Below the pieces are notes generated by a model. That model was given only the letters and a program-made list of their open reading frames with translations, did no database searches and had not been told where the DNA came from. From CAYSRC01 sp964446385 (GTDB lineage Bacteria > Bacillota > Clostridia > Oscillospirales > Ruminococcaceae): a stretch of DNA of 64,000 nucleotides. Shown one piece after another: positions 24,699 to 33,934 of the stretch (positions within the stretch are counted from its first letter, which is position 1; each line of letters begins with the position of its first letter). Location: contig CAYUOH010000009.1 in the NCBI GenBank assembly GCA_964446385.1, positions 1 to 64,000 of the forward strand, given 5' to 3'. The translations under genes were made by a program, and so were the position numbers.

Positions 24699-26659
24699 TA
24701 AAGTGTTTCCTCCAGTTTTGCTATTCTGTCGCGAAGCTCGGCGGCGTATTCGAATTCCAAAAGTTGGGCTGCGTGATTCATTTCCTTGCGAAGGCGTCCG
24801 ATAAGGTCTATACGATCTTTTTTTGACATCTTGCGGCCTTCCTGGTCACGGACGTCTTCCTTTGTCGTAATCTCGAGAAGGTCTCGGATATCCTTGACGA
24901 TGCTTTTCGGTGTGATATTGTGGGCTTCGTTCCAGGCATGCTGAATACCGCGGCGGCGGTCGGTCTCGGTAATAGCGCGTTCCATGCTGTGTGTGACCTC
25001 GTCAGCGTACATGATAACCGCGCCATGCTCGTGTCTTGCGGCGCGGCCAACGGTCTGGATAAGGGAGGTCTCGCTACGCAGGAAACCCTCCCTGTCTGCA
25101 TCGAGAATGGCCACAAGGGAAACCTCGGGAATGTCGAGGCCCTCGCGTAGTAGATTGATGCCTATAAGGGCGTCGAATTCGCCCAGTCGGAGGTCGCGGA
25201 CAATCTCCATGCGCTCCATGGTGTCGATATCGTAGTGCATGTAGCGACTCTTTATGCCGTTGCTGTCGAAGTAATCTGAAAGATCCTCTGCCATTTTACG
25301 GGTAAGTGTTGTTACAAGTACACGCTCGTTTCTTTCAGCGCGAACTCGGATTTCGTTCATAAGATCAGGAATCTGGCCCTCGGTCGAGCGTACCGAAATC
25401 ATGGGGTCCAGAAGTCCGGTGGGACGTATAACCTGCTCGGCAATCTGCTGTGACGTGGTGCGCTCGTACTCGCCGGGCGTGGCACTTGTGAAGATAACCT
25501 GGTGTATCTTCTCGTAAAATTCGTCGAACTTAAGTGGGCGGTTATCAAACGCGCTCGGGAGTCGAAATCCGAAATCGACAAGGTTTTTTTTACGTGAGTA
25601 GTCGCCGCCGTACATTCCGTGAACCTGAGGAAGCATTACATGGGATTCATCCGCAAAAAGCAGCCAGTCTTCCGGGAAGTAGTCCAGAAGGGTAAAGGGC
25701 TTTGAACCGGGCTCACGCCCGCTCAGGATACGGGAATAGTTTTCGATACCGCTGCAAATTCCGACCTCGGTCAACATCTCCATATCGTACTGAGTGCGCT
25801 CGGAGATGCGCTGGGCTTCGATAAGCTTACCGTTTTCACGGAAATATTTTACGCGATCGTCCATCTCGTCTCGGATTTCCTGAAGCTTGCTCATCATAAG
25901 GTCGTGAGGGATGATATAGTGACTTGCAGGGTAGATTGCTGCGTGCTTCAAGACCGCTTTGCGCTCACCGGTAACGGGGTTCATTTCGCTTATACGGTCA
26001 ATTTCGTCGCCGAAAAACTCCACGCGTATGGCCGTGTCGCTGCTGTAGGCAGGAAAGATTTCGACAGTGTCTCCGCGTACTCGGAATCTGTTGCGCTCAA
26101 ACGCAAGGTCATTGCGCTCATACTGGTCCTCGACAAGACGAGAGATTAGGTTTTCGCGGCTCATCTTCACGCCGGGGCGAAGAGATATAATCATCCTACG
26201 GTAGTCAATGGGGTTTCCGAGGGTGTAAATGCAAGAGACCGATGCCACGATTATAACGTCGCGGCGCTCCGAAAGGGAGGCGGTGGCGGCATGGCGTAGT
26301 TTGTCTATTTCCGCGTTGATGTCTGACACCTTTTCAATATATGTGTCGGTGGACGGAATATACGACTCGGGCTGGTAGTAGTCGTAGTATGACACAAAAT
26401 ACTCCACCGCGTTTTCAGGGAAGAATTCGCGGAATTCGCTGCAGAGCTGCGCCGCAAGGGTTTTATTGTGGGCAAGGACAAGCACCGGACGGTCAAACTG
26501 CGCGATGATGTTGGCCATGGTGAAGGTTTTGCCGCTTCCAGTGACGCCAAGAAGCGTCTGGCTGTGATAACCTTTCTTAAGTCCGTCAACAAGTTGCGCG
26601 ATGGCCTCCGGCTGGTCGCCCGTGGGTTGATATGGAGAATGAAGTTTAAAAATTGACAT
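24698..26659 (-). CDS. uvrB: Excinuclease ABC subunit B
   Basis: The central helicase-like subunit that verifies damage and hands DNA to UvrC. The 653-aa protein begins with YQPTGDQPEAIAQL and Walker A GVTGSGKTFTMAN. It contains the beta-hairpin region YYDYYQPESYIP, the motif II-like FADESH, HVMLPQVHGMYGGD, motif VI QTVGRAARHEHG, and the C-terminal UVR motif (RKEMNHAAQLLEFEYAAELR region) that binds UvrC and UvrA. It is first gene of the operon; the start is supported by the standard N-terminus. Confidence 0.97.
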   Translation of the reverse strand: MSIFKLHSPYQPTGDQPEAIAQLVDGLKKGYHSQTLLGVTGSGKTFTMANIIAQFDRPVLVLAHNKTLAAQLCSEFREFFPENAVEYFVSYYDYYQPESYIPSTDTYIEKVSDINAEIDKLRHAATASLSERRDVIIVASVSCIYTLGNPIDYRRMIISLRPGVKMSRENLISRLVEDQYERNDLAFERNRFRVRGDTVEIFPAYSSDTAIRVEFFGDEIDRISEMNPVTGERKAVLKHAAIYPASHYIIPHDLMMSKLQEIRDEMDDRVKYFRENGKLIEAQRISERTQYDMEMLTEVGICSGIENYSRILSGREPGSKPFTLLDYFPEDWLLFADESHVMLPQVHGMYGGDYSRKKNLVDFGFRLPSAFDNRPLKFDEFYEKIHQVIFTSATPGEYERTTSQQIAEQVIRPTGLLDPMISVRSTEGQIPDLMNEIRVRAERNERVLVTTLTRKMAEDLSDYFDSNGIKSRYMHYDIDTMERMEIVRDLRLGEFDALIGINLLREGLDIPEVSLVAILDADREGFLRSETSLIQTVGRAARHEHGAVIMYADEVTHSMERAITETDRRRGIQHAWNEAHNITPKSIVKDIRDLLEITTKEDVRDQEGRKMSKKDRIDLIGRLRKEMNHAAQLLEFEYAAELRDRIAKLEETL

Positions 26660-26707
26660 TTTGTTATTTGTTTCTGGATGTTATTTTGTAAGTTGTTTAG
26701 TTTGTTG

Positions 26708-26756
26708 TTTGTTGGATGAACAAATCATTATAACATTTATTACAAGATTTATGCAA
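26708..26756 (-). promoter_or_regulatory. uvrB promoter with palindromic operator over the start site
   Basis: On the minus strand TTGCAT (26756-26751), an 18-base spacer and TATAAT (26732-26727). The palindrome TTTGTT-N5-AACAAA (26708-26724) overlaps the predicted transcription start. It is not the standard Bacillus LexA box (GAAC-N4-GTTC). It may be a variant damage-response operator. Confidence 0.5.
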
Positions 26757-26788
26757 ATATACTATATATGTCTTTATATGTCTTTCCC

Positions 26789-26817
26789 TTGAAAAAAATC
26801 TAGCGGCGGAGTACAAT
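26789..26817 (+). promoter_or_regulatory. Promoter of the PpiC-like gene
   Basis: TTGAAA (26789-26794), a 17-base spacer and TACAAT (26812-26817). A 10-bp tandem repeat TATATGTCTT x2 (26765-26784) lies just upstream, between this and the uvrB promoter. Confidence 0.7.
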
Positions 26818-26851
26818 TAACTAATTGATTTATCACACTTTGAGGTTATTT

Positions 26852-27946
26852 ATGATTAACGATTCCAGGAATTTTAAAGAAGAACGCAGCCGCGTTGCTG
26901 CGCAGAAAAGAAAGACGCGCAGAACGGTTATTATTTCAGCCGCCGCTGTTGCGGTTCTGTCCCTTGCGATGGTTATATTCAGATTCGGTTTCCCCGTCGG
27001 CTGGGCGAAGTTCTTTAAAATCAACCCTCTAAATGACGAGCCTGCCTTTGTGACGATTGACGGCTTCAAAATATCCGGCACGGAATACGCCCAATTCGCC
27101 CTTCAGGAAAGGGATTACTACCTTACCAACTACGGAAGCGTGGAGCTCGGCCTTATCGCCGATTCCTTCCTTAATTTTCGCGATCCCGTCATGGAGAGCA
27201 TTCGCTACAACTACGCCTTTGTTAAATGGGCCGCCGACGAAGGTATTACCCCCGAGGATGTCAACGACGCCACGGTAAAGGAATATATTGACCAGATAAA
27301 GGAAACCTACAAGACTGAGAACGCCTTCGCAGCTCAGATGGCACAGATTTATACCAACGAGGAGCTTTTCGAAAAGAGCACCCGCTTTACATTGATGATG
27401 GCGATGCTTGAGGACCATATCTATAACGGCGAAAGCGTGTTGGGTGAGGTTTCGGATCAGGACACGATAGATTTCTACAATGACTACGACTGCGTGACCG
27501 TGCAGCAGATTATGATCCCCTTTGACTCCGATGACGATGACGATACGCTTGAAAAGTACAACATAGCCAACGCGGCACTCAAGGAAATAGTCGAGGGTAA
27601 ATCCTTTGAATCCGTTATGGAGAAATTCAACGCCGACGATGATACCGAGAGCAGACAGGAGGGCAATATTTACTATGAAGACGGCACAACACCTGAGGAA
27701 TTCCTTGAAAAGGCTGCCGAGCCTGAGATCGGAGGCATAACAGACGTATTCATTGCAGGCGACAATTACTATATTCTCCGCCACATTGAGGCTACCGACG
27801 AAATGAAGACCGACCAGCTTCGCGGTGCAGTATTCAACGCCCGTGTTATGGAGCACGCCAGCGAAGTAACAACCAACCAGGTAATAGAATATTCAAAAAA
27901 ATTTAAAATGGTGGATCACACGAACATTGTGAACCCGTTTATATAA
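26852..27946 (+). CDS. Membrane-anchored SurA/PpiC-like foldase
   Basis: A 364-aa extracytoplasmic protein with a basic N-terminus, one membrane helix (residues about 22-43) and an outer region. The N-terminal half resembles the SurA chaperone helices (FKISGTEYAQFALQERDYY). The second half matches a parvulin domain (VTVQQIMIP, GKSFESVMEKFN, EIGGITDVFIAGDNYYILRHIEA). It probably helps secreted proteins fold, like PrsA, though there is no lipobox. The ATG at 26852 follows GAGG; the earlier in-frame start has no site. Peptidyl-prolyl isomerase activity is inferred from weak motif similarity. Confidence 0.7.
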   Translation: MINDSRNFKEERSRVAAQKRKTRRTVIISAAAVAVLSLAMVIFRFGFPVGWAKFFKINPLNDEPAFVTIDGFKISGTEYAQFALQERDYYLTNYGSVELGLIADSFLNFRDPVMESIRYNYAFVKWAADEGITPEDVNDATVKEYIDQIKETYKTENAFAAQMAQIYTNEELFEKSTRFTLMMAMLEDHIYNGESVLGEVSDQDTIDFYNDYDCVTVQQIMIPFDSDDDDDTLEKYNIANAALKEIVEGKSFESVMEKFNADDDTESRQEGNIYYEDGTTPEEFLEKAAEPEIGGITDVFIAGDNYYILRHIEATDEMKTDQLRGAVFNARVMEHASEVTTNQVIEYSKKFKMVDHTNIVNPFI

Positions 27947-27958
27947 ATAACACAATTG

Positions 27959-27986
27959 AAAAACCCTGCCGTAAGGCGGGGTTTTT
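27959..27986 (+). terminator. Terminator of the PpiC-like gene
   Basis: AAAAACCCTGCC, loop GTAA, GGCGGGGTTTTT. The following 27987-28369 stretch is AT-rich and I see no gene, known RNA or convincing promoter in it, only a small ATGGA/TCCAT hairpin near 28303-28316. Confidence 0.85.
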
Positions 27987-28369
27987 CCAAACTCGAAGCG
28001 AAGGATTTCAGCCCATGGATTCTGTTCCTTTTTTAGTCCTGCGTCACAGGAGGCGGGCGTGATTTTTAGCAAAATACAAACAGAGTGCGAAAGAGTATTC
28101 ATCCGGACATAGCGAAAAGCGATAATGATATTAGAGAAAATCTGACTTCTAAACAGCATACTTTTCGCTCGGAAGGTAATGGCAACGAATTCTCCTTTCA
28201 GATATTATGAATGATTATATAGTAAATTTTACATGAGTGGCAGATTGTATAAAATTGTAATACTCTAATATAATTGCCATTTCATCAAATTTTGACAGAT
28301 AAATGGAAAAATCCATTGTGTTTGAATTATAATTCTAGAGAATAACTACGGCTTATTGAGGAAAAAATC

Positions 28370-29395
28370 ATGACTTTCATCAGAGACGGTTTCAGACCGA
28401 TATACAAAAACCTAAGCGTATTTCCATATAACGATATTATTAAGGCATCAACAGCGGACCTGCCCGGCGCTGACACAGCGGACTGTGCGCTTTGTTACGG
28501 CTTCATAGATATCAATGCCGGCATAACAATTGAGGTTCTGGCCCTTGGCCACAAAAACGGTGAAGAATACGAATTCTTCGATACAAATCAAGGTTCGCGC
28601 TGTTATATACGCGTCGAGGAGCTTGAGAATGACGAATTTGAAAACATTGAGGGCGAAAAAGCCGAAACTCTTGCAGATCGTTACATATCAAAGCTTAATA
28701 TGCTTGATATTTACGACGTAAGCGAGGAGCAAGATGACACCCGTTTCATGGAGTTTCTCGATGGCTGCCGCCACCGCTACTGTGTGGACAACGTTTCCGT
28801 AACACTTACGCGGCAGGGCGTTGAAAACGAGGACGTCTGGGTAAGGATTGTCGGTAACGAGGAAAACTTCCTTGTGGGAATCTTGCAGACCGAGCCGACG
28901 CACAGTTTCGGAGTTCACAAGAGCGAAAAAATCGCCTTATTCCTTTATAAGACCGATGATGATAAAATCGCCTGTATGGCCGACCTTAACCCACGGCTCA
29001 GCATCACTCCGGAGGATCTCGAGGACGGAAGCATGCTTAAAAACGCAATCGAGGCCTTCGTCAAGGAAAGAAACGAGGAAAATACGCTCGATGTACTGGA
29101 GCTTCTACGCGACAGCAGGATGCGCGTTATGTGTAACGGGTTCAACCTGACTCCGGACCTTGTGAAGAACGGCGACGTATACTACTTCCCAGTGTTCACC
29201 TCAGATAAGGAGATGGGCGCAGCCGGAAAAGGGCAGCAGAAAATTGAAAGAAATTTTCTCGATTGCATCGCCATAACACGGAAGAATTCGCACGAGATTG
29301 CAGGCATAGTGGTGAACCCCTTTACAATACCGTTCATCCTTGACAAGAGCTATTTCGAGGTAATCGAAAGGATGCCGAGCAGCTTTATCGAGTAA
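28370..29395 (+). CDS. SseB-like domain protein with unrecognised N-terminal domain
   Basis: A 341-aa acidic, soluble protein without signal peptide. The C-terminal third (about 235-335) resembles the SseB domain: a helix LDVLELLRDSRMRVMCN, then YYFPVFTSDKEMG, the loop around ERNFLDCIAITRK, and VVNPFTIPFILDKSYFEVIE. SseB-type domains are found in many Clostridia and their role is mostly unknown. The N-terminal 230 residues contain a Cys/His-bearing stretch (FLDGCRHRYC) and match nothing I know. GAGG precedes the start and a terminator follows, so it is a single-gene unit. Confidence 0.65.
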   Translation: MTFIRDGFRPIYKNLSVFPYNDIIKASTADLPGADTADCALCYGFIDINAGITIEVLALGHKNGEEYEFFDTNQGSRCYIRVEELENDEFENIEGEKAETLADRYISKLNMLDIYDVSEEQDDTRFMEFLDGCRHRYCVDNVSVTLTRQGVENEDVWVRIVGNEENFLVGILQTEPTHSFGVHKSEKIALFLYKTDDDKIACMADLNPRLSITPEDLEDGSMLKNAIEAFVKERNEENTLDVLELLRDSRMRVMCNGFNLTPDLVKNGDVYYFPVFTSDKEMGAAGKGQQKIERNFLDCIAITRKNSHEIAGIVVNPFTIPFILDKSYFEVIERMPSSFIE

Positions 29396-29398
29396 ATA

Positions 29399-29430
29399 AC
29401 AACAGCGATGGTAAAACCACCGCTGTTTTA
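29399..29430 (+). terminator. Terminator after the SseB-like gene
   Basis: AACAGCGATGG, loop TAAAA, CCACCGCTGTTTTA; one internal mismatch and a short T-run. Confidence 0.75.
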
Positions 29431-29433
29431 CGT

Positions 29434-29462
29434 TTGAAAACAAGCAGTAAAAATGATATAAT
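29434..29462 (+). promoter_or_regulatory. Promoter of the miaB-mutSL-miaA operon
   Basis: TTGAAA (29434-29439), a 17-base spacer and TATAAT (29457-29462) with TG at the extended -10 position. Confidence 0.8.
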
Positions 29463-29501
29463 TAATTGTATTTTTTATGGAGTGAATAGGGATAAATACT
29501 A

Positions 29502-30866
29502 ATGGCGATTTATGTGCCTTCGGACAATGCGCTGGCGGGGTATATCCGCGAAAGCGGAAGGAAAATGAAATACTGGTTCCGGACCTTCGGCTGTCAGCAG
29601 AACGTCAGCGACAGCCAGAGGATGGCCGGCCTTTTATCATACTGCGGTATGAGCCCCTCCAAAGGAATAGAAGACGCTGATGTTATAATATTCAACACCT
29701 GTGCTGTTCGCGAACACGCAGAGGACCGTGTGTTCGGAAATGTCGGTGCAATCAAAAGCCTCAAGGAGCGCCGCCCAGGTCTTGTTATCGCCGTGGGAGG
29801 CTGCATGGTGCAGCAGCAACATATTGCCGACATATTCAAAAAAAGTTATCCCTTTGTCGATATTGTCTTCAATACAAACCGCTATGACCTGCTTCCAGAC
29901 CATATCTACCGCCGTATAATGGGCAATCGCATCTACGCCACAAACTGCTCTGAATGGGATGTTATCGAGGGCCCGGATGCTAAACGTGACAGGTCATACC
30001 GTGCTTTTATTCCCGTAATGTACGGCTGCGATAATTTCTGCAGCTATTGCATAGTACCCTACGTACGCGGTCGCGAAAGGAGCCGAATTCCGTCCGATAT
30101 ACTCGCGGAGGTCAAATCCGCGGTGGATGACGGATACCGCGATATCATGCTCCTGGGCCAGAACGTAAACTCCTACGGTAAAGGTCTTACCGAATCCGTG
30201 AATTTCACGGAACTTCTGTACAGAGTCAACGAAATTCCAGGTGAATTCAAAATTCGCTTTATGACAAGTCATCCCAAGGATGCCACGACGGAGCTTTTCA
30301 AAGCCATAGCGGACTGTGAAAAGCTTTCGAATCATATCCACCTTCCGGTCCAGAGCGGGAGCAACGACATTTTAAAGCGTATGAACCGGAAATACACACG
30401 CGAGGATTATCTCCGTTTAATAGATATTGCCCGCGAAAATGTTCCAGACATATCCTTCACAAGCGATATCATCGTGGGATTTCCTGATGAAAGCGACGAG
30501 AATTTTGAACAGACGCTGGACCTCGTGAAACAGGTCGGTTACCGCTCGCTGTTCACATTTATTTATTCCAAACGCGTGGGAACTGTGGCGGCAGAAATGC
30601 CCGACGCTGTGTCATACGAAACCAAAACGGAGCGCATGTCCCGTCTTATGAAACTTCAGAACGAAATTTGCGAGGTCCAGGAAAAAGCCTTTATAGGGCA
30701 CAAATTCCGGGTACAAATTGTGAACGGAATGGGAGAAGGTACATACGAAGCACGGCTGGATGACAACACCGCCGTAACCATAACTGGAAATGCAAAGCTT
30801 TACTGCTTTACAGATATAATTATTGAAGATTTAAAACAAAAAAGACTTTACGGAAAGGTTATATAA
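29502..30866 (+). CDS. miaB: tRNA-2-methylthio-N6-dimethylallyladenosine37 synthase
   Basis: A radical-SAM methylthiotransferase that converts i6A37 to ms2i6A37 in tRNAs reading UNN codons. The N-terminal domain holds the auxiliary Fe-S cysteines in TFGCQQN, FNTCAVRE and VGGCMVQQ. The radical-SAM motif is CDNFCSYC in YGCDNFCSYCIVPYVRGRE, which also has the MiaB-type RGRE tail. A C-terminal TRAM domain follows. The 454-aa length is normal. It is first gene of an operon that ends with miaA, which makes the i6A substrate, so both halves of the modification are co-transcribed. Confidence 0.95.
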   Translation: MAIYVPSDNALAGYIRESGRKMKYWFRTFGCQQNVSDSQRMAGLLSYCGMSPSKGIEDADVIIFNTCAVREHAEDRVFGNVGAIKSLKERRPGLVIAVGGCMVQQQHIADIFKKSYPFVDIVFNTNRYDLLPDHIYRRIMGNRIYATNCSEWDVIEGPDAKRDRSYRAFIPVMYGCDNFCSYCIVPYVRGRERSRIPSDILAEVKSAVDDGYRDIMLLGQNVNSYGKGLTESVNFTELLYRVNEIPGEFKIRFMTSHPKDATTELFKAIADCEKLSNHIHLPVQSGSNDILKRMNRKYTREDYLRLIDIARENVPDISFTSDIIVGFPDESDENFEQTLDLVKQVGYRSLFTFIYSKRVGTVAAEMPDAVSYETKTERMSRLMKLQNEICEVQEKAFIGHKFRVQIVNGMGEGTYEARLDDNTAVTITGNAKLYCFTDIIIEDLKQKRLYGKVI

Positions 30867-30871
30867 CTCTT

Positions 30872-31291
30872 ATGGATGAAGACAGACTGCTTGAAATTGT
30901 TCACGAATTGGGCCGCGAAATTCAGAAGGACGAAAGATATTTAAAGCTTTCCTCGACCAAGGCTATTATGGATGCCGACAAGGAGATACAGAACCTTATT
31001 GGTGATTTCAATCTTGCCCGCATGAACCTGAGTGCCAAGATGGCTGAAAAAGAACAGAAGGACGAAGATTCGCAAGTTATCTCCGCCCTTAATAAACAAG
31101 TCAACGAAATGTACGACCGGCTTATGCAACATCCTCTGATGGTTGCTTACAGCGCGGCTCGCGACGAGATGAACAATTTCATGACCGTCGTCAATGCTAT
31201 TCTAAATGCCGCCGTTAATGGCCAGAATCCCGACGAGGTTACCGAGGAATCTTGCACCGGCGACTGCAGCACCTGCGGAGGTTGCCACTAA
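30872..31291 (+). CDS. YmcA/YlbF-family protein with C-terminal Cys cluster
   Basis: A 139-aa helical protein of the YlbF/YmcA family. In Bacillus subtilis YlbF, YmcA and YaaT form the Fe-S-bearing Y-complex, which affects RNase Y-dependent mRNA maturation and development, and ymcA likewise follows miaB (ymcB). Here the helices (residues about 1-115) are followed by a Cys-rich tail, CTGDCSTCGGCH, that could bind an Fe-S cluster or metal. It starts 5 bases after miaB. Function is inferred from family and gene order. Confidence 0.8.
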   Translation: MDEDRLLEIVHELGREIQKDERYLKLSSTKAIMDADKEIQNLIGDFNLARMNLSAKMAEKEQKDEDSQVISALNKQVNEMYDRLMQHPLMVAYSAARDEMNNFMTVVNAILNAAVNGQNPDEVTEESCTGDCSTCGGCH

Positions 31292-31315
31292 TCTGACGAT
31301 TACTTGAGGTAATTA

Positions 31316-33934
31316 ATGGATTTACCTGAGATAACCGCCCAGCTTTCGCCTATGATGCGCCAGTATGTGGAAACCAAGCGCAGGCACATGGACGAACTTC
31401 TGTTCTACCGGTTGGGTGATTTTTACGAAATGTTTTTTGATGATGCGATTACCGCCAGCCGCGAGCTGGAGCTTGTGCTTACCGCCCGCGACTGCGGACT
31501 TGCCGAGCGCGCCCCGATGTGCGGTGTGCCATGGCATTCCTGCGACGGATATATCGCACGCTTGATTAAAAAAGGATATAAGGTTGCTATCTGTGAACAG
31601 ATGGAGGATCCCGCCACAGCAAAAGGAATCGTGAAGCGGGATATTATTCGTGTTGTCACACCCGGGACCGTAACCGATAACGGAATGCTCAGCGAGGACG
31701 AGAACAACTATATCTGCTGCATGTATTTCGACGTATCCTCTAAAGGTCTTTGCTTTATCGATATTTCAACCGGAAATGTATACGTTACCGAAATCGCTGC
31801 CTCAATCGACAGTGTTATCGGTGAAATAGACCGCTTTTCTCCAAGCGAAGTTATTGTAAACGGCCGTGCTGCCGCTCAAGCCAAGCTTATCGATTATCTT
31901 CAAAAGGGGCTTGATATACGTCCTTACGCTCCCGACGAGGAGCTGTTCAATTTGTACGAATGCGACGCTGCGGTCGAAAATCTTTTCGACGCTAAAAAAC
32001 GGAGCTGCCTTGATACCCTTACGTCCGGCACCGGCGTGAAGGCACTGGGCGGTCTTTTAAGGTATCTTTCTGATACCCAGTTCGGCGGAATAGATCGTAT
32101 TGTGGATTTAAAAGTATACCGCTGCACCGACTATATGAACCTTTCGGCAAGCTGCCGCCGCAATCTAGAACTTTTTGCCAACAACCGCTCCGGTGAAAAG
32201 CGGGGAAGTCTGCTCTGGCTTATGGATCATACCGTAACCCCTATGGGCAAGCGAAGGTTAAGGGCTTTTCTCGAGGAACCGCTGCTTGACGTGAATGAAA
32301 TCAACCGACGTCTTGATTCGGTGGAGGAACTCTTAAATGATTCCGTCCGCCTTCTCCGGATAAACGATATACTTCATGATATTCACGATATCGAGCGCAT
32401 GATGACCCGCGTAGTCTACGGAAGCGCCTCACCGAGGGAGCTTCTGTCGCTTGCGTCGTCCTGCGCCGCTCTGACCACCCTGCGTGAGCAGATGTCGGTA
32501 CTTCGCGCCCCGCTGTCCGCCGAACTGTGTGGCGGAATAGACGAACTTCACGATCTCTGCGATGAAATAGAACACGTAATCTCCCCTGACGCACCGGCTC
32601 TCGTACGCGACGGAGGATATATCCGTGCTGGTTACAATGATGAGGTCGACGAGTTGCGCGGCATTGTAAACAATACAAAGGAATACCTGGCCTCTCTCGA
32701 GAGCAATTTGAGGGAGGAGCTGGGAATTAAAAATCTTAAAATAGGCTACAACAGGGTGTTCGGCTATTATCTTGAGGTCCCCAGAACCTTTGCCGGAATG
32801 ATTCCCGATACCTTTGTAAGAAAGCAGACCCTTACAACCGGTGAGAGATACATCAACGAAGAGCTAAAGAATCTTGAGTCACGAATAATATCCTCCGCCG
32901 AAAAGGTGAAGCATATAGAAAAGAACATTTACGACGGTCTTCTTAATTTCATTGAGAACCGTATAGACAGAGTACAGTCTACCGCCTACTCCGTAGGCGT
33001 TTTCGACGTTCTTTGTAATTACGCCCGAATATCGGCAGAAAACGGTTACAAACGCCCCGTCGTAAACGACAGGGATATCATAAGCATCAAAAACGGACGT
33101 CACCCGGTAATAGAAAAGGTTATCGAGGGTGGCATGTTCGTACCCAATGACACACTGCTGGACTGCGGCGAAAACCTTGTGGACGTTATCACGGGACCTA
33201 ATATGGCAGGGAAATCCACCTATATGCGCCAGATAGCCCTTATTGTTATCATGGCCCAGGCGGGCTGCTTTGTGCCCGCAAACAACACGGTAATCGGAGT
33301 GGTGGATGCCATATTCACTCGCGTAGGCGCAAGCGACAATATCTTCGCCGGAGATTCCACCTTTATGGTGGAGATGCGTGAGGTGGCGGAAATTCTGAAC
33401 AACGCCACACCGAAGAGCCTCATAATCCTTGACGAAATCGGACGCGGCACATCCACCTACGACGGGATGAGCATAGCAAGGGCCGTTGTAGAAGAAATCT
33501 GCGGATCCGACGGAATTGGCGCGAAAACCCTGTTCGCTACCCATTATCATGAGCTCTGCGTTCTTGAGGACGAATATTCCAATGTAAAGAATCTCAATAT
33601 CTCGGTTAAAAAGAGAGGAGACGACATTACCTTTCTGCGCCGTATCGTAAAGGGAGCAGCCGATGAAAGTTACGGCATCGAGGTCGCCAAGCTTGCCGGC
33701 CTTCCCGACAGAACTATCGAGCGCGCGAAGGATATTCTCTCTTCAATAACCAGTTCAATCAACTCGGGTACGGGGGAATACCATTCGGTGGACAGAAAAG
33801 ACAGCGCTCCGAACCCTGCTGCCGCCGCGGTGATAGACAGGCTTAATAAAATAAACCCCGAAACACTTACGCCCATTGAAGCCATGCTGGCTTTGAACGA
33901 GCTTAAGCATTCTGCGGAGGATAAAAACAACTGA
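31316..33934 (+). CDS. mutS: DNA mismatch repair ATPase MutS
   Basis: Recognises mispairs and small loops, then recruits MutL. The 872-aa protein has the N-terminal mismatch-binding motif with FYRLGDFYEMFFDDA (Phe-x-Glu contact FYE), the clamp and lever helices, and the ATPase domain: Walker A ITGPNMAGKSTYMRQ, Walker B LIILDEIGRGTSTYDG and the FATHYHEL switch. This is the full MutS1 architecture. It has its own ribosome site 24 bases after the ymcA-like gene and overlaps mutL by one base (TGATG), which supports coupled synthesis of the repair pair. Confidence 0.97.
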   Translation: MDLPEITAQLSPMMRQYVETKRRHMDELLFYRLGDFYEMFFDDAITASRELELVLTARDCGLAERAPMCGVPWHSCDGYIARLIKKGYKVAICEQMEDPATAKGIVKRDIIRVVTPGTVTDNGMLSEDENNYICCMYFDVSSKGLCFIDISTGNVYVTEIAASIDSVIGEIDRFSPSEVIVNGRAAAQAKLIDYLQKGLDIRPYAPDEELFNLYECDAAVENLFDAKKRSCLDTLTSGTGVKALGGLLRYLSDTQFGGIDRIVDLKVYRCTDYMNLSASCRRNLELFANNRSGEKRGSLLWLMDHTVTPMGKRRLRAFLEEPLLDVNEINRRLDSVEELLNDSVRLLRINDILHDIHDIERMMTRVVYGSASPRELLSLASSCAALTTLREQMSVLRAPLSAELCGGIDELHDLCDEIEHVISPDAPALVRDGGYIRAGYNDEVDELRGIVNNTKEYLASLESNLREELGIKNLKIGYNRVFGYYLEVPRTFAGMIPDTFVRKQTLTTGERYINEELKNLESRIISSAEKVKHIEKNIYDGLLNFIENRIDRVQSTAYSVGVFDVLCNYARISAENGYKRPVVNDRDIISIKNGRHPVIEKVIEGGMFVPNDTLLDCGENLVDVITGPNMAGKSTYMRQIALIVIMAQAGCFVPANNTVIGVVDAIFTRVGASDNIFAGDSTFMVEMREVAEILNNATPKSLIILDEIGRGTSTYDGMSIARAVVEEICGSDGIGAKTLFATHYHELCVLEDEYSNVKNLNISVKKRGDDITFLRRIVKGAADESYGIEVAKLAGLPDRTIERAKDILSSITSSINSGTGEYHSVDRKDSAPNPAAAAVIDRLNKINPETLTPIEAMLALNELKHSAEDKNN

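Noticed and set aside
28268..28333. Promoter of the SseB-like gene from TTGACA (28292) and TATAAT (28328)
   Set aside because: The boxes are 30 bases apart, far from the 16-18 needed, so they cannot form one promoter.
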